Shown: positions 30,741 to 40,392 of the stretch, piece by piece | Layout: each line of letters starts with the position of its first letter | Numbering within the stretch: the first letter of the stretch is position 1 | Assembly: GCA_946902985.2 (NCBI GenBank) | Contig: OX336389.2 | Coordinates: forward strand, 341,594,444 to 341,658,443 | DNA length: 64,000 nucleotides | From: Meconema thalassinum | Lineage: Eukaryota; Arthropoda; Insecta; Orthoptera; Tettigoniidae | Direction of reading: 5' to 3' | Notes under the pieces: model-generated | Databases searched by the model: none | What the model was told of the DNA's origin: nothing | Seen by the model: the letters and a program-made list of their open reading frames with translations, nothing else | Made by a program: the position numbers and the translations under genes

Positions 30741-33235
30741 ACTGTCACAGTATGGTGTAACACAAGGAAGTGTCATACAGTGTAAGTAGTGCAGTGTCAC
30801 AATATGGTGTAACACAAGGAAGTGTTATACAGTGTGAGTGGTGCGGTGTCACAATATGGTGTAACACAAGGAAATGTTATACAGTGTGAGTAGTGTGGTG
30901 TCACAATATGGTGCTACACAAGGAAGTGTTATACAGTGTGAGTAGTGCGGTGTCACAATATGGTGCAACACAAGGAAGTGTTATACAGTGTGAGTAGTGC
31001 GGTGTCACAATATGGTGCAACACAAGGAAGTGTTAGACAGTGTGAGTAGCGCGGTGTCAAAATATGGTGCAACACAAGGAAGTGTTATACACTGTGCGTA
31101 GTGCGGTGTCACAATATGGTGTAACACAAGGAAGTGTTATACAGTGTGAGTAGTGTGGTGTCACAATATGGTGCAACACAAGGATGTGTTATACAGTGTA
31201 AGTAGTGCAGTGTTACAATATGGTGCAACACAAGGAAGTGTTATACAGTGTGAGTGATGCGGTGTCACAGTATGGTGCAACACAAGGAAGTGTTATACAG
31301 TGTGAGTGGTGCGGTGTCACAATATGGTGTAACACAAGGAAGTGTTATACAGTGTGAGTGGTGCTGTGTCACAGTATGGTGTAACACAAGGAAGTGTTAT
31401 ACAGTGTGAGTAGTGCGGTGTCACAATATGGTGCAACACAAGGAAGTGTTATACAGTGTGAGTGGTGCGGGGTCACAATAAGGTGCAACACAAGGAAGTA
31501 TTATATACAGTGTAAGTAGTGCGGTGACACAATATGGTGCAACACAAGGAAGTGTTATACAGTGTGAGTAGTGTGGTGTCACAATATGGTGCAACACAAG
31601 GAAGTGTTATACAGTGTAAGTAGTGCGGTGTCATAATATGGTGCAACACAAGGAAGTGTTATACAGTGTTAGTAGTGTGGTGTCACAATATCGTGCAACA
31701 CAAGGAAGTGTTATGCAGTGTGAGTGGTGTGGTGACACAATATGGTGCCTCACAAGGAAGTGTTATACAGTGTGAGTGGTGTGGTGTCACAATATGGTGC
31801 AACACAAGGAAGTGTTATACAGTGTGAGTAGTGTGGTGTCACAATGTGGTGTAACACAAGGAAGTGTTATACTGTGTGAGTAGTGTGGTGTCACAATATG
31901 GTGCAACACAAGAAAGTGTAGTGTTATACAGTGTGAGTAGTGTGGTGTCACAATATGGTGCAACACAAGGAAGTGTTATACAGTGTGAGTAGTGCAGTGT
32001 TACAATATGGTGCAACACAAGGAAGTGTTATACAGTGTGAGTAGTGTGGTGTCACAATGTGATGTAACACAAGGAAGTGTTATACAGTGTGAGTGGTGCG
32101 GTGTCACAATATGGTGCAACACAAGGAAGTGTTAGACAGTGTGAGTAGTGTGGTGTCACAATATGGTGCAACACAAGGAAGTGTTATACAGTGTGAGTAG
32201 TGCAGTGTCACAATATAGTGGGACACAAGGAAGTGCTATACAGTGTGAGTAGTGTGGTGTCACAATATGGTGCAATACAAGGAAGTGTTAGACAGTGTGA
32301 GTAGTGTGGTGTCACAATATGGTGCAACACAAGGAAGTGTTATACAGTGTGAGTAGTGTGGTGTCACAATATGGTGCAACACAAGGAAGTGTTATACAGT
32401 GTGAGTAGTGTGGTGTCACAATATGGTGCAACACAAGGAAGTGTTATACAGTGTGAGTAGTGCACTGTCACAGTATGGTGTAACCAAGGAAGTGTCATAC
32501 AGTGTAAGTAGTGCAGTGTCACAATATGGTGTAACACAAGGAAGTGTTATACAGTGTGAGTGGTGCGGTGTCACAATATGGTACAACACAAGGAAGTGTT
32601 ATACAGTGTGAGTAGTGCGGTGTCACAATATGGTGCAACACAAGGAAGTGTTATACAGTGTGAGTAGTGCGGTGTCACAATATGGTGCAACACAAGGAAG
32701 TGTTAGACAGTGTGAGCAGTGCGGTGTCAAAATATGGTGCAACACAAGGAAGTGTTATACACTGTGCGTAGTGCGGTGTCACAATATGGTGTAACACAAG
32801 GAAGTGTTATACAGTGTGAGTAGTGTGGTGTCACAATATGGTGCAACACAAGGATGTGTTATACAGTGTAAGTAGTGCAGTGTTACAATATGGTGCAACA
32901 CAAGGAAGTGTTATACAGTGTGAGTGATGCGGTGTCACAGTATGGTGCAACACAAGGAAGTGTTATACAGTGTGAGTGGTGCGGTGTCACAATATGATGT
33001 AACACAAGGAAGTGTTATACAGTGTGAGTGGTGCGGTGTCACAGTATGGTGTAACACAAGGAAGTGTTATACAGTGTGAGTAGTGCGGTGTCACAATATG
33101 GTGCAACACAAGGAAGTGTTATACAGTGTGAGTGGTGCAGTGTCACAATAAGGTGCAACACAAGGAAGTATTATATACAGTGGGAGTTGTGCGGTGTCAC
33201 AATGTGATGTAACACAAGGAAGTGTTATACAGTGT
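30741..33235 (+). repeat. 52-bp satellite array, right block
   Basis: About 48 copies of the same 52-bp unit. Unit variants in 31500-33190 repeat in the same order those in 28030-29148 plus 30741-31500, so a block of roughly 1.6 kb is duplicated. The duplicate contains an unoccupied version (32464-32473) of the LINE target site. The array ends at 33235 where a LINE begins. Confidence 0.97.
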
Positions 33236-33414
33236 TTTTACTGAGTGGGACACCCTCTCTTCAGGGGTTATAAATATGGAGGCCCCTGCTCAGGGTGTGA
33301 GTGAAGACCTCAACGGCACCTGCTGTCCTTCGGTACAGGAAGTTGCCGGAAGAGGCAACCCAGGGCTTGGGGTTAATAGAGTTAAAGATATTTGTCCATA
33401 TTATGGACACTCGT

Positions 33415-33751
33415 GGGTAAGCCTCCGTGGCTTAGGCGGCAGCACGCCGGCCTCTCACCGCTGGGTCCGTGGTTCAAATCCCGGTCACTCCATGTGAGAT
33501 CTGTGCTGGACAAAACGGAGGCAGACAGGTTTTTCTCCGGGTACTCCGGTTTTCCCTGTCAAAATTTCATTCCAGCAACACTCTCCACTATCATTTCATT
33601 TCATCTGTCATTCATTTAATCATTGCCCCAGAGGAGTGCGTCAGGCCTCGGCAGCCGGCACCGTTCATATCCTCGCCGCTAGATGGGGGCTTCATTCATT
33701 CCATTCCTGACCCGGTCGGAGACTGGAAGCAGGCAGTGGATTTTCATTTTC
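33415..33751 (+). mobile_element. 337-bp tRNA-derived SINE with 12-bp target duplication
   Basis: Perfect ATGGACACTCGT repeats at 33403-33414 and 33752-33763 delimit it. The head has box A-like TGGCTTAGGCGGCAGCACGC and a consensus box B GGTTCAAATCCC, then CGGTCACTCC. The body holds GTGCTGGACAAAACGGAGGC and GACCCGGTCGGAGACTGGAA, ending in TTTTCATTTTC. It interrupts the 5' region of LINE B. The good duplication suggests a fairly recent insertion. Confidence 0.93.
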
Positions 33752-33973
33752 ATGGACACTCGTAGCGTCTGTACTCCAGAGGAGTGGCTACAAAAGGTGT
33801 CTGTTCTCCATGTTAGGAACGGCCTAGTTCATACCTGGCAGTAGGTCATAAAGTGCATTTGGGAGTGGCGACCCTTTCTTAATAATAGCCTAAAATAATA
33901 GAAAATATCGTTCAGCCTCGGAAAATGTTAGGGCGTCCCGGCGACGCGCAGTTCTTCAGATGCTCTGGGAGCT

Positions 33974-35182
33974 GTGAGAAATGGGCGACCAGCATCACAA
34001 TATATCCGAGTGGGGACAGTCAACATCTTAACCCTGACGGACAAGACTGAGGAGTTAGTGGACTTCATGATGGAGAAGGATATAGCCATCCTCGGTCTCA
34101 GTGAAACGAAATGGAAAGGAAAAGGGGAAAGAAAACTAAAGGAAGGATACAGGCTGTTTTACAGTGGAGGAGAGGAGGCAAGAAATGGAGTAGGAATGAT
34201 TATAAGAAAGGATGTCCTAGAGTATCTAGAGGAGGTGAAGGAGATAAGTGACAGGATGATCATAGGAAGGATGCAGTTCCAGACAGGGACAAAGGATCTG
34301 TTTCAAGTATATGCTCCACAAACGGGGAATAAAGAAGAGAACTTAGAAGAATTCCTAGAAGATGTGGAAAAATATACAGAGGATAAGGAAATAATGGTAA
34401 TGGGAGACTTGAATGCACAAGTGGGAAGAGACAGACAAGGAAGAGAAGAGATTTTGGGACCATATGGTTATGGTAGTAAGAATCCAGAAGGGGATTTCTT
34501 AATGGACTTCTGTCAGCGGAACCAATTAATTATAGGGAATACGTGGTTCAGAAAGAAAAATAGTCAGAAGATAACGAGGTATGGATGGGGAGATACAAGA
34601 ACGAAAACTCTGATAGACAATGTATTAGTCGAAAAAGGACATCGGAAAGAGCCAATGGATGTCACAGCCATGCCAGAGGAAGCTTTTGGAGGAGACCATA
34701 GGGCAGTGGTAGCAAAACCAAAAGTAGGAAAGGTCATGAGATTACCAGAAAAAAGGGAAAGAAAGATTAAGGTCTGGAGACTAATGGAAAAGGAGGTTGC
34801 AGAGGAGTTTAAGAAAGAATTGCAAGAACAGATACCAAGGACGGATATTACCCATGTGGAACAAGAATGGGAAAAGTTTAAGAGTGCATTTGTAAACAGT
34901 ACAGAGAAAACATGTGGTAGAACATCAGGAAAGGTACGGGAAAAGGCGTCAAAATGGAGGAATGATAGAGTGAAAGGAAAGGTAAGAGAGAAGAAGAAAA
35001 TTTGGAAGGAATGGAAAACAAAAAAGACTAAAGAAAGTAGAGCAGAATATATAGAAGCAAACAGAGATTGCAAGAAAGAAAATTGCAGAGGAAAAGAAGA
35101 AAAGCTGGGAAGAATTCACCCAGGAAATAAGGGAGGATTTAAATTGTGGAAAAAAATTGCTATTTGGAATTATAAAAAGTAG
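33974..35182 (+). CDS. LINE B endonuclease part of the ORF
   Basis: A 402-codon frame opening after the 5' untranslated region (a GTG or upstream ATG may be the true start). It contains the APE-type endonuclease motifs VGTVNILTLTDKTEELVDFM, AILGLSETKWKGKG (catalytic Glu), FYSGGEEARNGVGMIIRK, VMGDLNAQVGRDRQG (Asp/Asn), and RYGWGDTRTKTLIDNVLV and FGGDHRAVVAK (terminal Asp-His). Its end overlaps the next frame by a frameshift near 35165, so endonuclease and RT were originally one protein. The nicking endonuclease makes the target cut for reverse transcription. Confidence 0.9.
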   Translation: MRNGRPASQYIRVGTVNILTLTDKTEELVDFMMEKDIAILGLSETKWKGKGERKLKEGYRLFYSGGEEARNGVGMIIRKDVLEYLEEVKEISDRMIIGRMQFQTGTKDLFQVYAPQTGNKEENLEEFLEDVEKYTEDKEIMVMGDLNAQVGRDRQGREEILGPYGYGSKNPEGDFLMDFCQRNQLIIGNTWFRKKNSQKITRYGWGDTRTKTLIDNVLVEKGHRKEPMDVTAMPEEAFGGDHRAVVAKPKVGKVMRLPEKRERKIKVWRLMEKEVAEEFKKELQEQIPRTDITHVEQEWEKFKSAFVNSTEKTCGRTSGKVREKASKWRNDRVKGKVREKKKIWKEWKTKKTKESRAEYIEANRDCKKENCRGKEEKLGRIHPGNKGGFKLWKKIAIWNYKK

Positions 35183-36350
35183 AAGGAATGAAAAGGTGAA
35201 CACTGGGTTCGTGAAAAACAAAGAAGTTGAAATATTGACGAAACCAGAAGAGATAACGGACAGATGGAAAGAATATTTCAGCGAGCTGTTGAAGGTGAGA
35301 CGTCAGGCATGCGGAGAAGTTACGCAAACAGCCAAAACGGTGGAGGAAGAAATGGAAGAAGAACCAGACATTACTATGGCAGAAGTGGAATTGGCAGTTA
35401 GGAAGATGAAGATGGGGAAAGCTGTGGGAATGGACAAAGTGGCAATAGAAATGATCAAGGCAGCAGGACCAGTGGGACTGCAGTGGACATACAGACTTCT
35501 CAGGAGTGTGTGGAGAGAGAAGAAAGTTCCTGAAGACTGGAAAAAGGGAATAATATTGCCAATATTCAAGAAAGGAGACAGGAAGTTGTGTGGTAACTAC
35601 CGAGGAATCACCATCATCTTGCATGTTGCCAAAGTAATGGAAAGAATCCTAGAAAAAAAGAATTAGAGTAAAGGTAGAAAGCCAAATAGAGGAGGAGCAG
35701 TTTGGATTTAGAGGGGGCAGGTCAACAATGGAACCCATTTTCATTCTGAGACAGAGCATTGAAAAGAGTTGGGAATATGGGAAGGATATGGTAATGACTT
35801 TTATTGATCTAGAAAGGGCCTACGATAGCATCCCTAGAACAAAAGTTTGGGAAAGCTTAACAAATAGGGGGATAGGCGAGGAACTGAGACACATGATAAA
35901 TGGAATGTGCATGGATTGCTACAGTAGTGTGAAGACTAGATTCGGAACATCGGAATGTTTTAAAATTGACACTGGACTAAAGCAAGGAAGTGTGTTGTCA
36001 CCCTTATTGTTCTTAATGGTGAAGGATGACATCATGAAGGCAGCAATGAAAGACTATAGTAGGGCAAAGATGAAGGTAATGTTGTTTGCAGACGACGTTG
36101 TGATCTGGGGCGAGGATGAGGTGGAGGTACAAGAACAGTTAGACGTAGTAAATGAAAAGATTGAGCAATGGGCATTGAAGATAAATGTGGAAAAGAGTAA
36201 AACAGTGGTGATGAGTAGATGTAAGAAAGAAGGAAAAGGAATAATCACAGTCGGAAATAAGGAATTAGAAGTGGTGAAACATTTCAAATTAAAGGTGCGC
36301 TCAAAAAGTAATGAGCCGGAGGCATAATTACAGAAGCCAGTACCTGTATG

Positions 36351-36936
36351 TTAGAAGTATTGGCCCTGGCTGTTGAGGCACTTGTCCCACTGTGACACGA
36401 GGCGGTGAATGGCTGTCGCATAAAATTTCCTGGGCTGCGATGTGAACCAGTTCCGCACGTACAGCTGGACGTCGGCGTCCGAGGTGAATCGTTGGCCCCG
36501 CAGTGCACTTTTCAGGGGACCAAACATGGCATAATCACAAAGAGAGAGGTCTGGACTGTAGGGAGGGTGGCCGAGAACCTCCCATTAGAATTTCTGCAGG
36601 AGTGCCGCGACTGTGTTGGCCGTATGAGGTCGTGCATTGTCGTGGAACAACCACGGCGGCTATGGCGTTCACTGTCACTCGGTGGTCCTGGGTAATGAGT
36701 GCATCAACCAGCTGGACGTTGTCATCAGTAATGCAGGGGGGTGCCCCAGACCGGGCATCATCGGCTAACGACACCCGTCCTTCCCTGAAGCGCTTGTGGC
36801 ACGCCTTGACCCTTGCAAGGGACATGCAGTGTTCACCATACACTTGTGACATTCAGCGATGAATGTCCGTTCCCCCTACTCCTTCCGCTGTCAGAAACCG
36901 AACAACTCCTCTTTGCTCTTCGGTTGACGCCTCCAT
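36351..36936 (-). pseudogene. internally deleted mariner transposase
   Basis: On the complement, MEASTEEQRGVVRFLTAEGV at 36936 starts the N-terminal HTH. After a stop near 36853 comes VYGEHCMSLARVKACHKRFR, EGRVSLADDARSGAPPCITD and the second HTH (DHRVTVNAIAA). It then jumps to the region just before the third catalytic Asp (PYSPDLSLCDYAMFGPLKSA), RFTSDADVQLYVRNWFTSQP and QWDKCLNSQGQYF-stop. The catalytic core with the first two Asp residues is missing, so it cannot transpose by itself but could be moved in trans. Confidence 0.88.
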
Positions 36937-36975
36937 GTCACTGTTTGCAATGCGACTGGCAGCGTTGGACGATTG

Positions 36976-38113
36976 GACCATGATAAGCAATAGTGAGCCA
37001 AGCGCCAAAACCGTTATATTGAGATAACCATGCCAGCACGTACAGGGACATCTATTATTGTTTAGCAAAAATGATCCAAGCGATAGCTGCAAGGGTCTGT
37101 CATCTAACGGCAGTTAAACCAAGCGCCATTTAGCCATGTCACCTTTCCAGTTTAGCAAAACTGATCCAAACGCCATGTGTGTTGCAAATGTTGTCGAAAT
37201 GACATTATTGCGTTGTAGTATCTCTATGGAAATGTAGCACTAATTTCAAATACTATTTCTCATGGATCTGACAAGACATTGTTGTAACCCAAATGAAAAC
37301 CAGTGATTTCGTTGGATGTTCCCAAATAGAGAAACGCATTGTTAACCGTAAGGTTGACACCACAGGAAACAAAATTAATTTGATGCAAATTCGCGAAATA
37401 ATGTTGAAAAAGGATGATCCATTCAAGCTGTACATAAAAGCAGACCTTAATGATAATGCTTATGTCACTGTGGACCTCCAGAAGACACAGTGGGGAAGGT
37501 CATCTAACTCCAAATTTATTCACTCTTTGAACTACTGTGGCCTCAAGGGAAAGCCATATCTCGACCGAAATTGCACGATCTGAATTCTATGTTGCATTTG
37601 ATTCCCTGTGATGCCAAGCCCTTTTATTGCAGATGATGAAGTCGTTGATGACATCGAAGGGTTTAATGGTGTCTTCGATTTTGTAGAAGATGAAACTACT
37701 TAGCACAAATGCTGAATTGTGTTCTCAACAGGACACTGTACTGATTAATGTTTCATGTTACCTCTCTCCATACCGTTGGTGTGAAATGAATATACTGTCG
37801 AAATATGTTACATTATATAACCAACAGTACAATGTTCATACTGTAGTGGCCGATTCATTTTTGCTAAACCCAGCATACAATTATTTTAGTTAAGCGTAAA
37901 TGATCCAAGTGACATTATTGCCATACCACGACAAAATGCTATAATATTTTTAGGATGTAACACAATCATACTAAAATGTACATAATTACTCAATGTTCCC
38001 TAAGTTTTGGATACGATACCTGTTACACAGATTTTATAATGAGATGGTTTACAAATTGATCAATATCTCTGTTTGGTATTATGGTGCTTGGATCACTATT
38101 GCTTATCATGATC
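36976..38113. mobile_element. unclassified TIR element with 6-bp target duplication and subterminal repeats
   Basis: 1138 bp. Ends are GACCATGATAAGCAATAGTG (36976) and the inverse of GATCATGATAAGCAATAGTG (ending 38113), continuing as GA(G/T)CCAAGC(G/A)CC. Perfect 6-bp flanks CGATTG lie at 36970-36975 and 38114-38119. The motif TGATCCAA(G/A)(C/T)G recurs near both ends (37066, 37158, 37901; also GAGCCAAGCG at 36994 and AACCAAGCG at 37117), a subterminal-repeat layout typical of cut-and-paste elements. A 6-bp duplication together with these ends does not fit the common superfamilies (TA, TTAA or 8 bp). Interior coding is limited to the ORF at 37293. Confidence 0.75.
37293..37583 (+). CDS. uncharacterised 96-residue ORF in the nested TIR element
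   Basis: Frame with MKTSDFVGCSQIEKRIVNRK, NKINLMQIREIMLKKDDPFK and YVTVDLQKTQWGRSS. The stop at 37581 is directly followed, out of frame, by LHLIPCDAKPFYC and then ADDEVVDDIEGFNGVFDF. The INxxQIRE block and the IP...FY segment remind me of small hypothetical proteins found with insect and cnidarian transposons; I cannot name the family. No DDE motif, zinc finger or HTH is evident. It could be a captured host fragment or the end of a transposase. Confidence 0.4.
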   Translation: MKTSDFVGCSQIEKRIVNRKVDTTGNKINLMQIREIMLKKDDPFKLYIKADLNDNAYVTVDLQKTQWGRSSNSKFIHSLNYCGLKGKPYLDRNCTI

Positions 38114-39292
38114 CGATTGATGCATGCTGCTGCTCGCTTTGCATCGTCACGTGTGCCCTCTAGCGACGGGCTGTGACCTTCCACGCTCTGGCCGGAACCA
38201 CACCTCGTTACACATGCCACGATTAGCCGATGTAGTCACCGGTTTGCGCATTCCAGCCTCCGGCTCGTTACTTTTTGAACGCACCTTATACTTGGGCAGT
38301 TAACTGACTGAAGATGGAAGACTAGATTTGGAAATTAGCAGAAGAATACAACTCGGGAGTGCTCTCTACCAACAGGTACGGGGACTATTATGGAACAAGG
38401 ATATACCAATTAAGACTAAAGAAGTTATGTACAAAGCATATTATGTTCCTATAAAGACATATGCAGCAGAAATTTGGACAATGACTAAGAGGGATGAGAG
38501 CAGAGTACAGGCAGCTGAGATGAGATTCCTGAGAAGTATGATCCAGAGAACGAGGAGAGAGAGAGTGAGAAATGAAGATATACGGAAAGAACTGGGAGTA
38601 CAGAAACTAAATGACAAACTGGAGCAAAACAGATTGAGATGGTTTGGACATGTCGAATGAATGAAGTAAGGCTACCAAGACAAGCACTGGAACGACGGAT
38701 GACAGGGAAGAGAGGACGAGGAAGACCAAGAATGCATTGGATGGACTCGGTGAAGTATAGCATTAAAAAACGGAACCTGGATTGGAACACCGTGTAGGAA
38801 GAGGAATAGTGGAACGACAGAACAAAGTGGAGGGGAACCATAATTGGCCCGCCCAGTGTCAGCTGGAAAAGGGGAAATGAAGATGATGATGATGATGATG
38901 ATTTCAAGTGTGAAATTCTCAAAAATATGTATTATTAAGACTGTGTAGAAAGGAAATGAAGGTGTTGCTTAGTGCATGTAGATGCAGGGAAAGGTGAAAA
39001 AAAATTATGTAAAATAAATTTTACTGTTACCATGTTTTACCTTTCACAAGTTAACAGAAAACGATCAGTTTTTCAGTGTAATTATAAAAATACATATTTT
39101 GGTTAAGAAACGGGATAGTTAAATATTGTAGTCATGTAAACTGCATTAAAATAAACGAAATAATGTCCTATAATACTGTAATTGGAAATGAAGTATAACA
39201 ATCTAATAGTAAAACAATGAGAAAAAATGGGTCTGAGAGACCCAGTGCGACCATTTATATTGACAAAACGCATGCAACCACTCCAGGGTTAA

Positions 39293-40392
39293 GGAGTATA
39301 ACATAAAGTGACATTACAACACCAAACATGCGTCTTCATATGATAAATTTGAGGGTCAATTTCGTAAAGACAAGGTACCTGAACTTAAACAAAAATAACA
39401 ATGCAACTGAATGAAATTAATTCAAGTCTCCAAGGTAAGGGCCAATTGATCACTACTATGTTTGATCAAGTGAAGGCCTTTGAAACAAAATGGCGATTTT
39501 GGGAATCACAAATAAAAAACAATTGTGTGTGTTTCTCAGCCCTACAATATTGTAATAATCAAAATTCTCATAAGTACGCAGAAATAAGATCTGAATTCCG
39601 CGTTAGATTTCAAGACTTCAAGGAGAATGATATGAGTTTCAATATGTTTTCCTCCCCTTTCTCCAATAACATAGACGAGGTTCACGAGGATCTGCAAATG
39701 GAGTGCGTTGATTTTCAATGTGCATCAGACCTAAAGAATAAGTTTAACAATGTCCCCTTACTACAATTCTATCGTGACTACTTTCCCAGAGAAAAATATC
39801 CGGGCATTAATAGACATGCACTTCGTTTCGCATCACTTTTTGGTAGCACATACATATGTGAACAAGTGTTCTCCAAGATGAAACATGTGAAGTGCGCAAC
39901 GAGAACGCGAATCACTGACAGTCATCTGGAGAGTTCACCTCGAGTTGTTACAACATCAATCAAACCAGATATTGGATGCCTTATTCGTGAGAAGCAGTGC
40001 CAGGTGTCGCATTGACAGGCAAAATATTAATTCTATTATTTTAATATACTGTAGCATTTACATATATTCAATTTAATTTTAAAATTGTGGGGTTTGAAGC
40101 CATTTTTTCAGTGTTGCCTTAGTAAACAAGAGTTTAGTGCTTTTCAGTCGGTCAATACGAATGTACCCAAAAGAGCTGGGTTATGCCCTAATCCTGGAAT
40201 AAATTACATGAGATTTATTTATTAATTTAATTTTAATTTAAAAAACTATCAATATATTAGCTTTTTTTTAATTGGTTTATCTTAGAATTTAGATCCTATT
40301 TAATACGGTAGAAAAAATCGAAACATGTGGCCCGCAAACCAATTCACCTTAACGAAGAGTGGCCCTTTTCCAAAATAGGTTGGACATGCCTG
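39293..40392 (+). mobile_element. hAT element 1, right part with transposase C-terminus
   Basis: Right after TTAA the zinc-finger region resumes (KEYNIK, stop, HYNTKHASSYDKFEGQFRKD). An internal deletion then leads to a 204-codon frame at 39401-40015: MQLNEINSSLQGKGQLITTM, QDFKENDMSFNMFSSPFSNN, LQFYRDYFPREKYPGINRHA, FGSTYICEQVFSKMKHVK and REKQCQVSH-stop. That is the C-terminal dimerisation region of GTF2IRD2/Charlie8-type hAT transposases. The catalytic middle is missing. 40016-40392 is 3' sequence that includes a repeat shared with 21735-21885 and ends with the TIR GGTTGGACATGCCTG. Confidence 0.82.

Larger units (their letters stand above)
36291..38288 (-). mobile_element. mariner derivative inserted in the LINE B RT
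   Basis: Terminal inverted repeats of about 31 bp: AAGGTGCGCTCAAAAAGTAA from 36292 and the inverse of AAGGTGCGTTCAAAAAGTAA ending at 38287, continuing into CGAGCCGGAGGC with two mismatches in all. The LINE sequence is collinear across it (CATTTCAAA to CTTGGGCAG) when compared with the copy at 400-440. The flanks are TT and TA, i.e. a TA target with one change. Without the nested element at 36976-38113 it measures about 0.85 kb, shorter than the usual 1.3 kb, because the middle of the transposase is deleted. Confidence 0.88.
35157..38760 (+). pseudogene. LINE B reverse transcriptase, interrupted by the mariner
   Basis: 35157-35666 has the RT N-terminal part (MGKAVGMDKVAIEMIKAAGP, PIFKKGDRKLCGNYRGITII). 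35728-36288 carries TFIDLERAYDSIPRTKVWES, TGLKQGSVLSPLLFLMV and catalytic FADDVVIWGEDE, then ends VVKHFK at the mariner. The protein resumes after 38290 (YLGS, stop, LTEDGRLDLEISRRIQLGS) to TYAAEIWTMTKRDESRVQAA and GHVE. The short remainder (RLPRQALERRMTGKRGRGRP) is out of frame. Frameshifts near 35165, 35660 and 38660 and the mariner make it inactive. The C-terminal part is the same as in the fragment at 1-538. Confidence 0.88.
33236..38903 (+). mobile_element. long RTE-like LINE (family B), split by a SINE and a mariner
   Basis: 5' untranslated sequence (33236-33973) is followed by APE-type endonuclease and RT frames, then a (GAT)n tail at 38880-38903. The 5' region is interrupted by a SINE with target duplication (33415-33751) and the RT by a mariner derivative (36291-38288). 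Without the inserts it is about 3.3 kb, near full length for an RTE-type element. Assignment to an RTE-like group rests on the single APE-RT protein and the short microsatellite tail. No target duplication could be confirmed, since the left flank is satellite. Confidence 0.85.
25508..39288 (+). mobile_element. piggyBac element, expanded to 13.8 kb by later insertions
   Basis: Flanked by TTAA at 25504-25507 and 39289-39292, the piggyBac target. Ends are CCCTGAAGTGGTCGC and the inverse of CCCTGGAGTGGTTGC. A second inverted motif (GGTCGC..TGGGTCT...AGAC) lies within the left end and about 30 bp further inside the right end; asymmetric spacing of internal repeats is known for piggyBac. The original element consisted of the transposase gene (25776-27640) plus about 0.45 kb of 3' sequence (38904-39288). 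Everything between 27711 and 38903 is satellite and nested retroelements. It inserted into the hAT transposase gene. Confidence 0.9.

Noticed and set aside
32408..32611. 67-codon frame of repeated HNMVQHKEVLYS-like blocks
   Set aside because: Translation of the satellite; not a gene.
27711..33235. CRISPR-like array
   Set aside because: Units are directly adjacent 52-bp monomers without unique spacers, in a eukaryotic transposon context; it is satellite DNA.
33430..33500. tRNA gene candidate
   Set aside because: Good A and B boxes, but the sequence continues into a SINE body and the unit has a 12-bp target duplication, so it is a SINE head.
34260..35624. Several minus-strand frames of 67-169 codons
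   Set aside because: Antisense shadows of the LINE B endonuclease and RT frames, caused by its purine-rich coding strand.
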